Shown: positions 17,852-25,885, counted from the stretch's first letter. The stretch: 47,948 nt of DNA from LH-M37 sp965602855 (GCA_965602855.1 CBFCZV010000021.1:1-47948), one strand, 5' to 3'. A program made the numbers and translations. The notes: a model not told the origin generated them from the letters alone.

Positions 17852-19153
17852 ATGCGAGCCGATCTTTCACTACAGCAATCTCCTCCTTTTTCTGTACCCG
17901 CACGATTCTTTGTCAGCGCTCCGCTATTTGGAATAATGGCAGCACTGGTCATGCTCTGGCACGGACCGGGAATGATCACCCATCGCTGGACACCCGAGCT
18001 ACTGGCCGTCACTCATTTTCTAACTTTAGGTTTCCTCGCCATGAGCATGCTGGGGGCTTTGATGCAACTCACACCCGTGCTCATGGGCGCAGTGATTCCA
18101 CACGCTAAACTTTTCAGCAGCGTGATTCATGCGCCATTATTTCTGGGCAGCGCCTGTCTTGGCCTGGCATGGCTATTACAAATTAATGAACTGTTTATGA
18201 TTGCGATGGTGTTACTGGGCTTCGCCATTCTGGCTTTTATTATAGTCATCACCGAGCGTTTATTACGCTCAGAAAATCGGCACGTAACACGCAGCATGAT
18301 GTTGCTGGCATTATTAGCCCTGTCCATCACTGCCAGTCTTGGTATTTATCTGGCTCTGGGCTATGCATTACCCGATATTTCACTGGCACGGCAATGGACA
18401 GATTTACACCTGAGCTGGGGACTACTTGGTTGGGTGGTAATGCTGATTATGTCCGTCGCTTATCAGGTCATCCCCATGTTTCAGATCACCGATGACTACC
18501 CTGCTCTACATCAGCGTTGGATGGGCTGGTCGGTATTCATCATTCTGCTTGTTCTGAGTCTGTCCTATATCTGGCCACTTGAAATAGTAAAATCCATCTC
18601 ACAAATATTGCTCTCGGCTTGCCTGCTAATATTTGCACTCAGCACCCTGTGGGTACTACAGACACGCCGTCGTCAGATACCCGACCTGACCATGATGTTC
18701 TGGCAACTGGCCATGGTCAGTCTTATTTTGCTCGTACTGGTCTGGGCAACATCAACATTATTTAATTTTGATTTACCGATAATACTGCTGGGCGTGCTAA
18801 TCATTCACGGCTTCGCCATGACGACGATTAATGGAATGATGTATAAAATCCTGCCTTTCATTATCTGGTTACATCTGAGCACACGTAACAAAACTTTACG
18901 CGATGAAGGCAAAAGAGACTCACAGGTAAGAGTGCCGCATATGCGCAAGATCATTCCAGAAGTAGCTGGCCTACGCCAATACTACCTGCACCTGATTAGC
19001 CTGATATTGCTGATATTCGCCTCATTATTACCACAATGGTTTTTTCATCTCGCGGCGCTATCATTCCTGGTAGCACAAATTGTATTACTATTTAATTTGG
19101 CAAAAGCCGCCATTTTTTACAATACAAAGATGACTGAACTGGAAACCCAATAA
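17852..19153 (+). CDS. NnrS / haem-copper-oxidase-subunit-I-like membrane protein
   Basis: 433 residues with about twelve membrane helices. Conserved-looking histidines sit in or near helices (LWHGPGMITHRW, AVTHFLTLGFLAMSMLGALM, TDLHLSWGLLGW, IHGFAMTTINGMMYKILPF). This resembles the NnrS/cytochrome oxidase subunit I-like family that accompanies nitric-oxide stress genes. The hemerythrin-DUF2249 genes directly upstream support that setting. No obvious copper-centre set is complete, so it is unlikely to be a true oxidase. Haem binding is inferred. Confidence 0.62.
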   Translation: MRADLSLQQSPPFSVPARFFVSAPLFGIMAALVMLWHGPGMITHRWTPELLAVTHFLTLGFLAMSMLGALMQLTPVLMGAVIPHAKLFSSVIHAPLFLGSACLGLAWLLQINELFMIAMVLLGFAILAFIIVITERLLRSENRHVTRSMMLLALLALSITASLGIYLALGYALPDISLARQWTDLHLSWGLLGWVVMLIMSVAYQVIPMFQITDDYPALHQRWMGWSVFIILLVLSLSYIWPLEIVKSISQILLSACLLIFALSTLWVLQTRRRQIPDLTMMFWQLAMVSLILLVLVWATSTLFNFDLPIILLGVLIIHGFAMTTINGMMYKILPFIIWLHLSTRNKTLRDEGKRDSQVRVPHMRKIIPEVAGLRQYYLHLISLILLIFASLLPQWFFHLAALSFLVAQIVLLFNLAKAAIFYNTKMTELETQ

Positions 19154-19177
19154 CCTTAATAAACAACAGATAAAACA

Positions 19178-19537
19178 ATGAACCAACTAGACGAATTAAT
19201 ACAGAAAATAAAAACTAACCCCGAGAACATTGAATTTCAGAAAGTCATTGAGAACATTGATAAGTTCTATGATTACACAGCCACTCAATTCAGCAATGGC
19301 GCTGGCGATGACTGCGTCATTAGCAGGGCTGGAGAAAATGAAGGCTCCTGCAAAATATTCGCATTTGGACTTCTACACGAATTAAACCAAACACAAACCC
19401 TAAACTGCTTTGGTCAATATTATCGGAATGATGTTTTGAAGCATCCTGAGAAGACAGATCATGCGAATATTCGTAACTTTATAAAATACGGCTGGGAAAA
19501 TATTGCTTTTGATGGGGTTGTGCTAAAAAAGAAATGA
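19178..19537 (+). CDS. HopJ-family protein
   Basis: 119 residues. The segments NIEFQKVIENIDKFYDYT, NEGSCKIFAFGLLHELNQTQ and KTDHANIRNFIKYGWENI are diagnostic of the HopJ type III effector family. Homologues are common in free-living gammaproteobacteria without type III secretion, so an effector role here is doubtful and the true function is unknown. It starts 24 bases after the NnrS-like gene and ends five bases before the convergent thioredoxin-like gene. Confidence 0.87.
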   Translation: MNQLDELIQKIKTNPENIEFQKVIENIDKFYDYTATQFSNGAGDDCVISRAGENEGSCKIFAFGLLHELNQTQTLNCFGQYYRNDVLKHPEKTDHANIRNFIKYGWENIAFDGVVLKKK

Positions 19538-19542
19538 TCATA

Positions 19543-20841
19543 CTAGCCAGTCTTATTTTTCACTTTAACAATCAGCCAGGTAAGACTAATAGCAACAAAC
19601 AATAAACCAGCCGCAGCTGAAACATTATTTAGCAGTTGCGGTGACAGCACCAGCATCAAACCCAGCAACAACATCATCACGCCTGACAACAGCTTTAATA
19701 CCATGCCTTCACGTTCAGAAAGTTTTCTTGAGCCAAGCTTGATAACGAATAAAGCAACGATGCTCAGCAAAGGTAAAATATAAATCAGATTATAAAGCAA
19801 CAAATATAAATAGTAGCTTTCAGAAGATAACGACCTCAAAGTCAAAATTCGCGTATACACCATAGGAAAGCCTGCCGTACACAAAAGCTCATAACTATTT
19901 GCCACAACAGCTAGTACAACCGTGGCAATCAAAACTGTTGGCAGCGAATTGAGACGCAATAAATTACGCATACGATCGAACAGTTTGGGTTTTGCATCAT
20001 CAGAAATGCTCAGGGAAAATCCTTTTTTAAACCAGAAAAAATCTTTGATATTTATCAGCGCCACCAGAACAGCAACACTGCCCGCAATTAATGTGATAAT
20101 GCGTAGCTCACCTAAATAGATAAACAGGTTTAACCAAGCTGCCATAAATAAAAAATAGATAGCGCCAGAGAAAAACACAAACACGCCTCCGATCAACGCC
20201 ATCCTGCTCCGACTTCGACCATGCACCATCATGCTAAGCAAAAACAGCAAAACAAAAAAAGCGCAGGGATTAAAGGCATCCATACCGGCAATAAATAGGG
20301 TGAGTGCAGGTAGAGAATAATTATCCAAAGAAACATTGCCCAATACGGGTAGATCCACAGAAGTCAGCTCATCCTGATCAAAAATAAATGCGGTATCATT
20401 ATCAGGCTCACTTTCACTGGCGAACTGATAACAGGCCTGCAAATAGGCTCTCAATAACTTACCGGTTGTTTGCTGGCTGTCATAACCAGTAATGGAATCC
20501 CCGCAGAACATAAAGGTCGGCACTGTCTTTGCTTCATTACCGAGTCTTTCAGCCATATCAACAAAGGTGGCTACATTTTCCGGATGATGCACCAACTCCA
20601 TCGAATGTAACTTCAGCCATGAATATTCTTTATCTATCCCAATTATATCTGGTCGTGCTTGCAGGCAATGAGGACATTTTTCTGACCAGAAAAAATACAG
20701 ATTAATAATCGGCTGATTATTATCATCTTTCTCATACCAGATTGGTTCATTTGAAGCTAAAGCATTAGTAACTGGCGAAACAAAGAGAACTAATAAAATC
20801 AGTAAAAGCACACCAATTTTTTTGATTTCACCTGCGATCAT
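19543..20841 (-). CDS. Thioredoxin-CcdA/DsbD-like fusion membrane protein
   Basis: 432 residues. A signal/anchor (about 8-28) precedes a thioredoxin-fold domain with CPHC at 56-59 and a cis-Pro loop KTVPTFMF. A polytopic domain of about seven helices (about 178-428) follows. It has one cysteine in the first core helix (DAFNPCAFFVLLF, Cys193) and one in a later helix (YELLCTAGFPM, Cys321), the pair expected in CcdA/DsbD electron carriers. The order is inverted relative to DsbD, whose thioredoxin domain is C-terminal. The likely role is moving thiol reducing power across the inner membrane to a periplasmic partner. Confidence 0.78.
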   Translation of the reverse strand: MIAGEIKKIGVLLLILLVLFVSPVTNALASNEPIWYEKDDNNQPIINLYFFWSEKCPHCLQARPDIIGIDKEYSWLKLHSMELVHHPENVATFVDMAERLGNEAKTVPTFMFCGDSITGYDSQQTTGKLLRAYLQACYQFASESEPDNDTAFIFDQDELTSVDLPVLGNVSLDNYSLPALTLFIAGMDAFNPCAFFVLLFLLSMMVHGRSRSRMALIGGVFVFFSGAIYFLFMAAWLNLFIYLGELRIITLIAGSVAVLVALINIKDFFWFKKGFSLSISDDAKPKLFDRMRNLLRLNSLPTVLIATVVLAVVANSYELLCTAGFPMVYTRILTLRSLSSESYYLYLLLYNLIYILPLLSIVALFVIKLGSRKLSEREGMVLKLLSGVMMLLLGLMLVLSPQLLNNVSAAAGLLFVAISLTWLIVKVKNKTG

Positions 20842-20925
20842 TATTTTTTTATTAAGCCAGCATTGTATGCTTACTATACAAGAATTAAGTTAAACCGTGA
20901 ACGTTGAATGCCAGGTGGTGGAGTA

Positions 20926-20940
20926 GTGGCCGAACCTGGA
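20926..20940 (-). repeat. Direct repeat of the tRNA-Phe 3' end
   Basis: GTGGCCGAACCTGGA here is identical, in the same orientation, to 21103-21117 inside tRNA-Phe (acceptor stem plus start of the T arm). The copies are 177 bases apart, with this one downstream of the tRNA 3' end. This is the arrangement left by site-specific integration at a tRNA, but no integrase gene lies between. It could be an old scar or a degraded tRNA copy. Confidence 0.6.
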
Positions 20941-21020
20941 CTTTGTTGCCCGGAGTAAATTTGGATATGAAGCGCTTTTTTCTGCATGGACCGAGGGCAG
21001 AGGCTCATGGACGAACCGAG

Positions 21021-21047
21021 CAATTGAATCAGGACCTGGTTCAATTC
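21021..21047. repeat. Inverted copy of the tRNA-Phe T arm forming a hairpin
   Basis: CCTGGTTCAATTC (21035-21047) is the exact reverse complement of 21116-21128 in tRNA-Phe. It also pairs with the adjoining CAATTGAATCAGG (21021-21033), giving a near-perfect inverted repeat around base 21034. Together with the repeat at 20926 it shows rearranged tRNA fragments in the 259-base gap. There is no gene and no other feature in that gap. Confidence 0.55.
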
Positions 21048-21100
21048 GAATCAAGTCTTTAAATATCTAATCTGGGAATTTGTATAACGAAGGTAGAAAA

Positions 21101-21176
21101 TGGTGGCCGAACCTGGAATTGAACCAGGGACACGCGGATTTTCAATCCGCTGCTCTACCAACTGAGCTATTCGGCC
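21101..21176 (-). tRNA. tRNA-Phe (GAA)
   Basis: Read on the minus strand the 76 bases start GGCCGAATAGCTCAGTTGG and end in TTCGGCCACCA, with the CCA encoded. The acceptor stem pairs GGCCGAA with TTCGGCC. The D arm AGCTCAGTTGGTAGAGC, the anticodon loop TTGAAAA with anticodon GAA, and the T arm with GGTTCAATTCC are all present. It stands alone, 73 bases upstream of the end of mutY. Confidence 0.98.
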
Positions 21177-21249
21177 GTATTCTTTCTAATACTCTGAACA
21201 GAACTGCTCAGAGGCGCGTATTTAAGCCGCTAGGCCGCTGTGAGTCAAG

Positions 21250-22317
21250 TTATTTCAGGTGCTGTTGTAAGATTTTCATCACGGGCGTGGATAGCGCATA
21301 ACCATCAAGCTGATCAGCACCACACCATTGCTGATCGCTGTCTTGCACTTTCCCTAAGATGGAGACTACCTGTACTCTGCATGGGGTGATATCGAGGTGA
21401 TAGTGGCTGAAGGTATGCCTGAATCCAGTCAGGTCTTCGGGGCTTTCAATTTTATAGTCCCAGTGTTGCTCACATTGCTGCGCAACATCTTCTTCCAAAG
21501 CCAATTCGGGCAAGCTCCATAAGCCGCCCCAGATGCCGGTAGGCGGGCGTTTTTCCAATAGAGTTTCGCCTTCATCATTCACCAATAACAACATTCGAAC
21601 TGTTTTGACGGGTAGTTCTTTTTTAGGTTTACGTGTTGGTAGCTCGCTAACTCGCTGATTTTTAAGCGCCTGACAGTTTTCCATCAACGGGCACAGCTGA
21701 CAATCTGGTGACGAGCGCGTACAAATAGTGGCGCCCAGATCCATCATCGCCTGTGTGTAATCGGCTAATCGATATTCGGGGGTACAGGCTTCAGCTTTCT
21801 GCCACAGATTATTTTCAACGGCCTTTTTTCCTGACCAGCCTTCGATCTCAAAATAGCGGCTCAATACCCGTTTTACGTTACCATCGAGGATGGCATAGCG
21901 TTGCCCCAGCGACTGCGCCAGAATCGCACCTGCGGTCGAGCGGCCAATACCGGGCAAGGCCAGTACCTCTTCAAATTGCTCGGGGAAATGGCCTTTGTGC
22001 TGCTGATCGATGACGGTGGCAGCCTTATGCAGGTTTCGTGCTCGTGTGTAGTAGCCCAGGCCTGCCCATAGCACTAGCACCTCATCCAGGGAGGCTTTTG
22101 CGAGGCTGGTGTGATCGGGGAATTTGCTCAGAAATTTCTGGTAATAAGGAATAACGGTGGCGACCTGAGTCTGCTGGAGCATGACTTCGGCCAGCCAGAC
22201 TCGGTACAGGCTACGCTCTTCCTGCCATGGCAAATCATGGCGACCATGTTGGTCGAACCAGGCTAATACTTGATCGGCAAAGGCATTGACTGCCTTTAGT
22301 TTCTTTTTAACTACCAC
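21250..22317 (-). CDS. mutY: A/G-specific adenine DNA glycosylase MutY
   Basis: 355 residues. MutY removes adenine mispaired with 8-oxoguanine. It shows the catalytic-domain motif AEVMLQQTQVATVIPYY with the active Glu, and the helix-hairpin-helix LPGIGRSTAGAIL with the downstream catalytic Asp (LADYTQAMMDLGA). A 4Fe-4S loop follows with spacing C-x6-C-x2-C-x5-C. The C-terminal NUDIX-like domain includes RPPTGIWGGLWSLPE and the FRHTFSHYHLDI segment. It lies six bases downstream of moaC on the same strand and is probably cotranscribed. Confidence 0.96.
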   Translation of the reverse strand: MVVKKKLKAVNAFADQVLAWFDQHGRHDLPWQEERSLYRVWLAEVMLQQTQVATVIPYYQKFLSKFPDHTSLAKASLDEVLVLWAGLGYYTRARNLHKAATVIDQQHKGHFPEQFEEVLALPGIGRSTAGAILAQSLGQRYAILDGNVKRVLSRYFEIEGWSGKKAVENNLWQKAEACTPEYRLADYTQAMMDLGATICTRSSPDCQLCPLMENCQALKNQRVSELPTRKPKKELPVKTVRMLLLVNDEGETLLEKRPPTGIWGGLWSLPELALEEDVAQQCEQHWDYKIESPEDLTGFRHTFSHYHLDITPCRVQVVSILGKVQDSDQQWCGADQLDGYALSTPVMKILQQHLK

Positions 22318-22323
22318 TACTCT

Positions 22324-22800
22324 TTAACGCTGCCACTCACCTGACTTTCCGCCCGACTTGCTCAGCAGCTGAATATCGCTCATGCACATGCCTCTATCCA
22401 TGGCTTTGCACATATCGTAAATTGTCAGCAGGGTGATCTGCACTGCCGTCAGCGCTTCCATTTCGACACCGGTATTGCCGGTGGTTTCGACGGTTGCGCG
22501 GCACAACACGCTGTTATTTCCCTCATCAGCATTCAATTCAATATCAACGTGAGACAGTGCCAGCGGATGACACAGGGGAATCAACTCAGCGGTTTTTTTA
22601 CAGGCCATGATGCCGGCGACTCTGGCCACACCCAGCACATCACCCTTTTTATTGTCGCCCTGCAAAATTCGCTGCAAGGTTTCAGCCTGCATGGTGATGC
22701 GACCTTCGGACACGGCACGCCGGTGAGTGAGTGCTTTGTCACCCACATCGACCATGTGGGCTTCACCGCGTTCATTAAAGTGATTCAATTTGTCGCTCAT
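22324..22800 (-). CDS. moaC: Cyclic pyranopterin monophosphate synthase MoaC
   Basis: 158 residues, the normal length. MoaC converts the MoaA product to cyclic pyranopterin monophosphate in molybdenum cofactor synthesis. Motifs are MVDVGDKALTHRRAVSEGRI, AGIMACKKTAELIPLCHPL, TGVEMEALTAVQI and MCKAMDRGM with the catalytic Lys. It is divergent from moaDE across 98 bases. No MoaA gene lies in the window. Confidence 0.96.
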   Translation of the reverse strand: MSDKLNHFNERGEAHMVDVGDKALTHRRAVSEGRITMQAETLQRILQGDNKKGDVLGVARVAGIMACKKTAELIPLCHPLALSHVDIELNADEGNNSVLCRATVETTGNTGVEMEALTAVQITLLTIYDMCKAMDRGMCMSDIQLLSKSGGKSGEWQR

Positions 22801-22898
22801 AGCATTCTCTACCTATTTCTAAGTCGGCTAGCATAGCAAGAGCAGCCCACTACAAACAACAGCTTTCTGGGTGACAGCCTGCGAATAAAACGGTTAAC

Positions 22899-23135
22899 AT
22901 GCGACTTATGATTCAAGTTAAATTTTTTGCCAGTCTGCGTGAAACTCTGGGCATGGAGTCCACCAGCATCGAAGCCAAAGCGGATATGACAATTCGCCAA
23001 ATATGGGATCAGGTCACCTCTGTGGACTACCCCGCCAACACGCTGTGCGCCATCAATATGGATTACGCCAAGCCAGATGACGTGGTTAGCGATGGTGATG
23101 AAGTGGCTTTTTTCCCACCCGTGACCGGGGGCTGA
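22899..23135 (+). CDS. moaD: Molybdopterin synthase small subunit MoaD
   Basis: 78 residues with a ubiquitin-like fold, ending in the essential Gly-Gly (FFPPVTGG) that becomes the thiocarboxylate sulfur donor. MIQVKFFASLRETLG is typical of MoaD N-termini, so the ATG at 22908 is an equally good start; neither has a clear ribosome site. moaE begins one base after the stop. Confidence 0.92.
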   Translation: MRLMIQVKFFASLRETLGMESTSIEAKADMTIRQIWDQVTSVDYPANTLCAINMDYAKPDDVVSDGDEVAFFPPVTGG

Positions 23136-23136
23136 A

Positions 23137-23571
23137 GTGCCTGCCTTTTTATACGAACAAGCACTCGATCCACTGCGGGAAATCGAGCAATACCAAAGCC
23201 AGCATCTACGTCCCGGTAGCTATGGTGCCACCACCAATTTTATCGGCACCATGCGCGACTTCAATGCTGGCGATGATGTACAACTGATGACGCTGGAGCA
23301 CTACCCGGAAATGACTCAGAAATTTCTGGATCGTTTATGCGATGAAGCATTGAGTAAGTGGGATCTGGTTGACTGTTTAGTCATCCACCGATTTGGCGAC
23401 ATCAAACCCGGCGACCCGATTGTACTCACCGTCGCCTGGTCAGCTCATCGTGTAGAGGCTTTTGATGCCTGCCGTTATTTAATCGAGGAGCTGAAGGCGC
23501 GCGCGCCTTTCTGGAAAAAAGAAACGACGGATAAGAATGAACGCTGGGTGCATGATGCACCCAGCGGCTAA
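23137..23571 (+). CDS. moaE: Molybdopterin synthase large subunit MoaE
   Basis: 144 residues from a GTG start one base after moaD. MoaE with MoaD inserts two sulfurs to make molybdopterin. Characteristic segments are GATTNFIGTMRDFNAGD, LTLEHYPEMTQKFL, VIHRFGDIKPGDPIVLTVAW, HRVEAFDACRYLIEELK and the C-terminal FWKKETT with catalytic Lys. It is convergent with the protease gene, six bases apart. Confidence 0.95.
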   Translation: MPAFLYEQALDPLREIEQYQSQHLRPGSYGATTNFIGTMRDFNAGDDVQLMTLEHYPEMTQKFLDRLCDEALSKWDLVDCLVIHRFGDIKPGDPIVLTVAWSAHRVEAFDACRYLIEELKARAPFWKKETTDKNERWVHDAPSG

Positions 23572-23577
23572 TCTGGC

Positions 23578-24942
23578 TTATTGAATCAAAATAAACAGAG
23601 CCGACCTTCCACGCTGAATATTCAGTAGAATTTGCCTGTCTTTGTTACCTACAACCTGCCTGAACTCTTCCAGCGTTTTCACCGCCCTTCGATTCACCGA
23701 AAGAATAATGTCACCCTTGCGTAAACTGGAATTCCACGCTGGACTACCCTGCTCGACTTCTATCACCAGCAGATAGACATCACCATTTTCATCCGATTGC
23801 TCAATGGTCGCGCCCGCCAAACTCTCATGAATTTTCTTACCGGCAACAGCCTCTTCTTCCTGACCTTTGATTACAGCCGTGAAATTCTTGGGCCGTTTGT
23901 CACGAATAACTTCCATTTTCATTTTTTCACCAACACGTAACATACCCACTACATTACGCATCGCCGATGCACTCTTGACGGGAGCACCATTGATGGAGAT
24001 CACAACATCACCCGCTTTGAGCCCCGCCTCTTCTGCCGCAGAGCCTTCAATCACTTTAGAAATAACCACGCCCTGATGTAAATCGAGGCCGAAAGCTTTA
24101 GATAACTCAGGTGTTAAATTCTGCATAATCACGCCCAGCATGCCGCGATGCACTTCACCAAACTCGATCAACTGATCAACAATCTGGCGCACCATATTGA
24201 TAGGAATGGCAAAACCAATACCAACGTTGCCCTGACCACCAGCAGCCATAATCGCAGTATTAATGCCGATCAACTCACCTTTCAGGTTTACCAGCGCACC
24301 ACCTGAATTACCGGGGTTAATCGAAGCATCGGTCTGGATAAAATCTTCGTAGCCTTCAATACCCAAACCGGTGCGACCCAGCGCACTGATGATGCCCGAA
24401 GTCACGGTCTGGCCCAGACCAAAAGGATTACCAATCGCCACAGCAAAATCACCAACACGTAATTTATCGGAATCGGCCATGGGGATATCAGTAAGGTCGT
24501 CCGCATCCAGTTTGAGTAAAGCAACATCTGCTTCCGGGTCGGAACCTACCAGAGTGGCTTCAAATTGCTTGCCATTATGCAGGGTGATCTGAATCTCATC
24601 AGCACCCTCAACCACATGATGATTAGTGACGATAAAGCCCTTGTCTGCATCGATCACCACACCCGATCCCAGGCTCTTGGTTTCCTGACGCCGTGGTACA
24701 TTATTGCCCAGCCCTTCAAAAAAGCGCCGGAAGAATGGATCATTGAGCAGAGGATTATTCTGTATATCAACATGCCCTTTGGTCGCAATATTCACCACAG
24801 CGGGGCGGGTACGCTCAACAATGGGCGCCAGTGTTGGCAAGGCTTCACCATTCACACTAACGGGCAGGCCAGCAACGGCTAAGCCAGAATTTAATATAAT
24901 AATCGCTGACAAAGTAATCAGCATAGATCTCAAACTCAACAT
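23578..24942 (-). CDS. Periplasmic serine protease, DegP/DegQ (Do) family
   Basis: 454 residues with a signal peptide (to about LAVA at residue 24). The trypsin-like domain has His109 (TNHHVVEGA), Asp139 (EADVALLKLD) and Ser213 (INPGNSGGAL). Two PDZ domains follow (about 255-350 and 370-450). It degrades or holds misfolded envelope proteins. The length and short LA loop (NNPLLNDPFFRRFFEGLG) fit DegQ-like members better than DegP. AAGGAG precedes the ATG. A sigma-E-like promoter lies at 24969-24996. Confidence 0.93.
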   Translation of the reverse strand: MLSLRSMLITLSAIIILNSGLAVAGLPVSVNGEALPTLAPIVERTRPAVVNIATKGHVDIQNNPLLNDPFFRRFFEGLGNNVPRRQETKSLGSGVVIDADKGFIVTNHHVVEGADEIQITLHNGKQFEATLVGSDPEADVALLKLDADDLTDIPMADSDKLRVGDFAVAIGNPFGLGQTVTSGIISALGRTGLGIEGYEDFIQTDASINPGNSGGALVNLKGELIGINTAIMAAGGQGNVGIGFAIPINMVRQIVDQLIEFGEVHRGMLGVIMQNLTPELSKAFGLDLHQGVVISKVIEGSAAEEAGLKAGDVVISINGAPVKSASAMRNVVGMLRVGEKMKMEVIRDKRPKNFTAVIKGQEEEAVAGKKIHESLAGATIEQSDENGDVYLLVIEVEQGSPAWNSSLRKGDIILSVNRRAVKTLEEFRQVVGNKDRQILLNIQRGRSALFILIQ

Positions 24943-24968
24943 AATATCTCCTTCATTAACTCCATTTC

Positions 24969-24996
24969 ATCGACAGCGTCGATATACAAAAGTTCG
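24969..24996 (-). promoter_or_regulatory. Sigma-E (RpoE)-type promoter for the Deg protease gene
   Basis: On the minus strand, CGAACTT (24990-24996) matches the sigma-E -35 GGAACTT at six of seven positions. A 15-base spacer leads to GTCGAT (24969-24974), close to the -10 GTCAAA. The predicted start, near 24962, leaves a 5' leader of about 20 bases carrying AAGGAG. DegP-type proteases are classical sigma-E targets. Confidence 0.55.
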
Positions 24997-25112
24997 TAAT
25001 TTGTAACTAGGCTGATTATCATCCAAATCAGCACAACTTTAAAGCTACTTGATGTTAGATTGATGAACTGATATCTTCACGCTCTTTATTAATATCAACA
25101 AGGATAAAATTC

Positions 25113-25805
25113 ATGCGTTCTTCATATCTCCTGGCACTTGCTCTTGTGCTACCCACCATCTCCTGCGCAGCAGATCAGGAACTCGACACTCTTGAGAAAA
25201 AGGCCAGTTACAGCATCGGTGTTAATTTTATCAAACGCATGCAGGCGCAAAATGTTGAAATAGATGTTGATACCTTTATTCGAGGAATCGGTGATGCTTC
25301 AACAGGCAAAGAGCCAGCCATGACTCAGCCAGCTATGACTCAGGCAATCAAAGATTTCGAGCAACACGTAAGCAATATCCGTCTGCAAAAACAGAAAGAA
25401 ATGGGCGCTAAAAATGTTGAAGCAGGCAAAGCCTTTCTGTCCGACAATGCCAATAAAGAAGGCGTCATTACTACAAAAAGTGGCCTACAGTATAAAGTCA
25501 TAAAAGAAGGTGAAGGAGATTCACCCAAGCTGGATGATACCGTTGTAACAAACTATGAAGGTCGACTCATCGATGGTCAGGTTTTTGATAGCTCCTACAA
25601 ACGTAATCAACCTGCCACTTTCCCTGTTAAAGGCGTAATCAAGGGCTGGACCGAAGCGCTGCAACTGATGCAGGTAGGTGCAAAATGGCAGCTGTATGTA
25701 CCTGCTGATATTGCTTATGGCGCATCTCAGCGCGGCCAGTTTATCAAACCTAATTCAACTCTAATATTTGACATTGAATTGCTGGAGATAAAACCTGCCA
25801 AATAG
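25113..25805 (+). CDS. FKBP-type peptidyl-prolyl isomerase, FkpA/Mip-like
   Basis: 230 residues with a signal peptide ending near TISCAA, an N-terminal dimerisation domain (YSIGVNFIKRMQAQNVEID) with a long helix, and a C-terminal FKBP domain (about 130-228: VVTNYEGRLIDGQVFDSSY, GVIKGWTEALQLM, IAYGASQRGQFIKPNSTLIF). It is a periplasmic folding catalyst and chaperone. Residues PAMTQPAMTQ in the linker are a five-residue tandem duplication. It is divergent from the Deg protease gene, another envelope-folding factor. Confidence 0.93.
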   Translation: MRSSYLLALALVLPTISCAADQELDTLEKKASYSIGVNFIKRMQAQNVEIDVDTFIRGIGDASTGKEPAMTQPAMTQAIKDFEQHVSNIRLQKQKEMGAKNVEAGKAFLSDNANKEGVITTKSGLQYKVIKEGEGDSPKLDDTVVTNYEGRLIDGQVFDSSYKRNQPATFPVKGVIKGWTEALQLMQVGAKWQLYVPADIAYGASQRGQFIKPNSTLIFDIELLEIKPAK

Positions 25806-25842
25806 TTTTATTCCAGCCGCTCTAAACAGCTATATTTAGATT

Positions 25843-25870
25843 ATGAAGCCGGATGTATATCCGGCTTCAT
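25843..25870. terminator. Perfect 12-bp hairpin after the FKBP gene
   Basis: ATGAAGCCGGAT (25843-25854), loop GTAT, then ATCCGGCTTCAT (25859-25870). It lies between the FKBP stop and the convergent Hpt gene stop. The strong GC core suggests a transcript-ending or stabilising hairpin usable from both strands. Neither side has a proper U tract, so a classical Rho-independent terminator is not proven. Confidence 0.55.
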
Positions 25871-25885
25871 GCCTTGAAGAACTTA

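Noticed and set aside
17852..19153. True terminal oxidase or NO reductase catalytic subunit
   Set aside because: I cannot find the full set of haem and copper ligands, nor partner subunits; NnrS-like is the safer call.
19178..19537. HopJ as evidence of type III secretion
   Set aside because: HopJ-family genes are widespread in bacteria without type III secretion and none of its machinery is present here.
21080..21301. Plus-strand reading frame of 73 codons across the tRNA-Phe region
   Set aside because: It is the translated antisense of a tRNA plus the end of mutY; a well-known artefact.
25040..25075. Sigma-E-like CAACTT upstream of the FKBP gene
   Set aside because: No GTC-type -10 at the right distance, unlike the opposite-strand match for the Deg protease.
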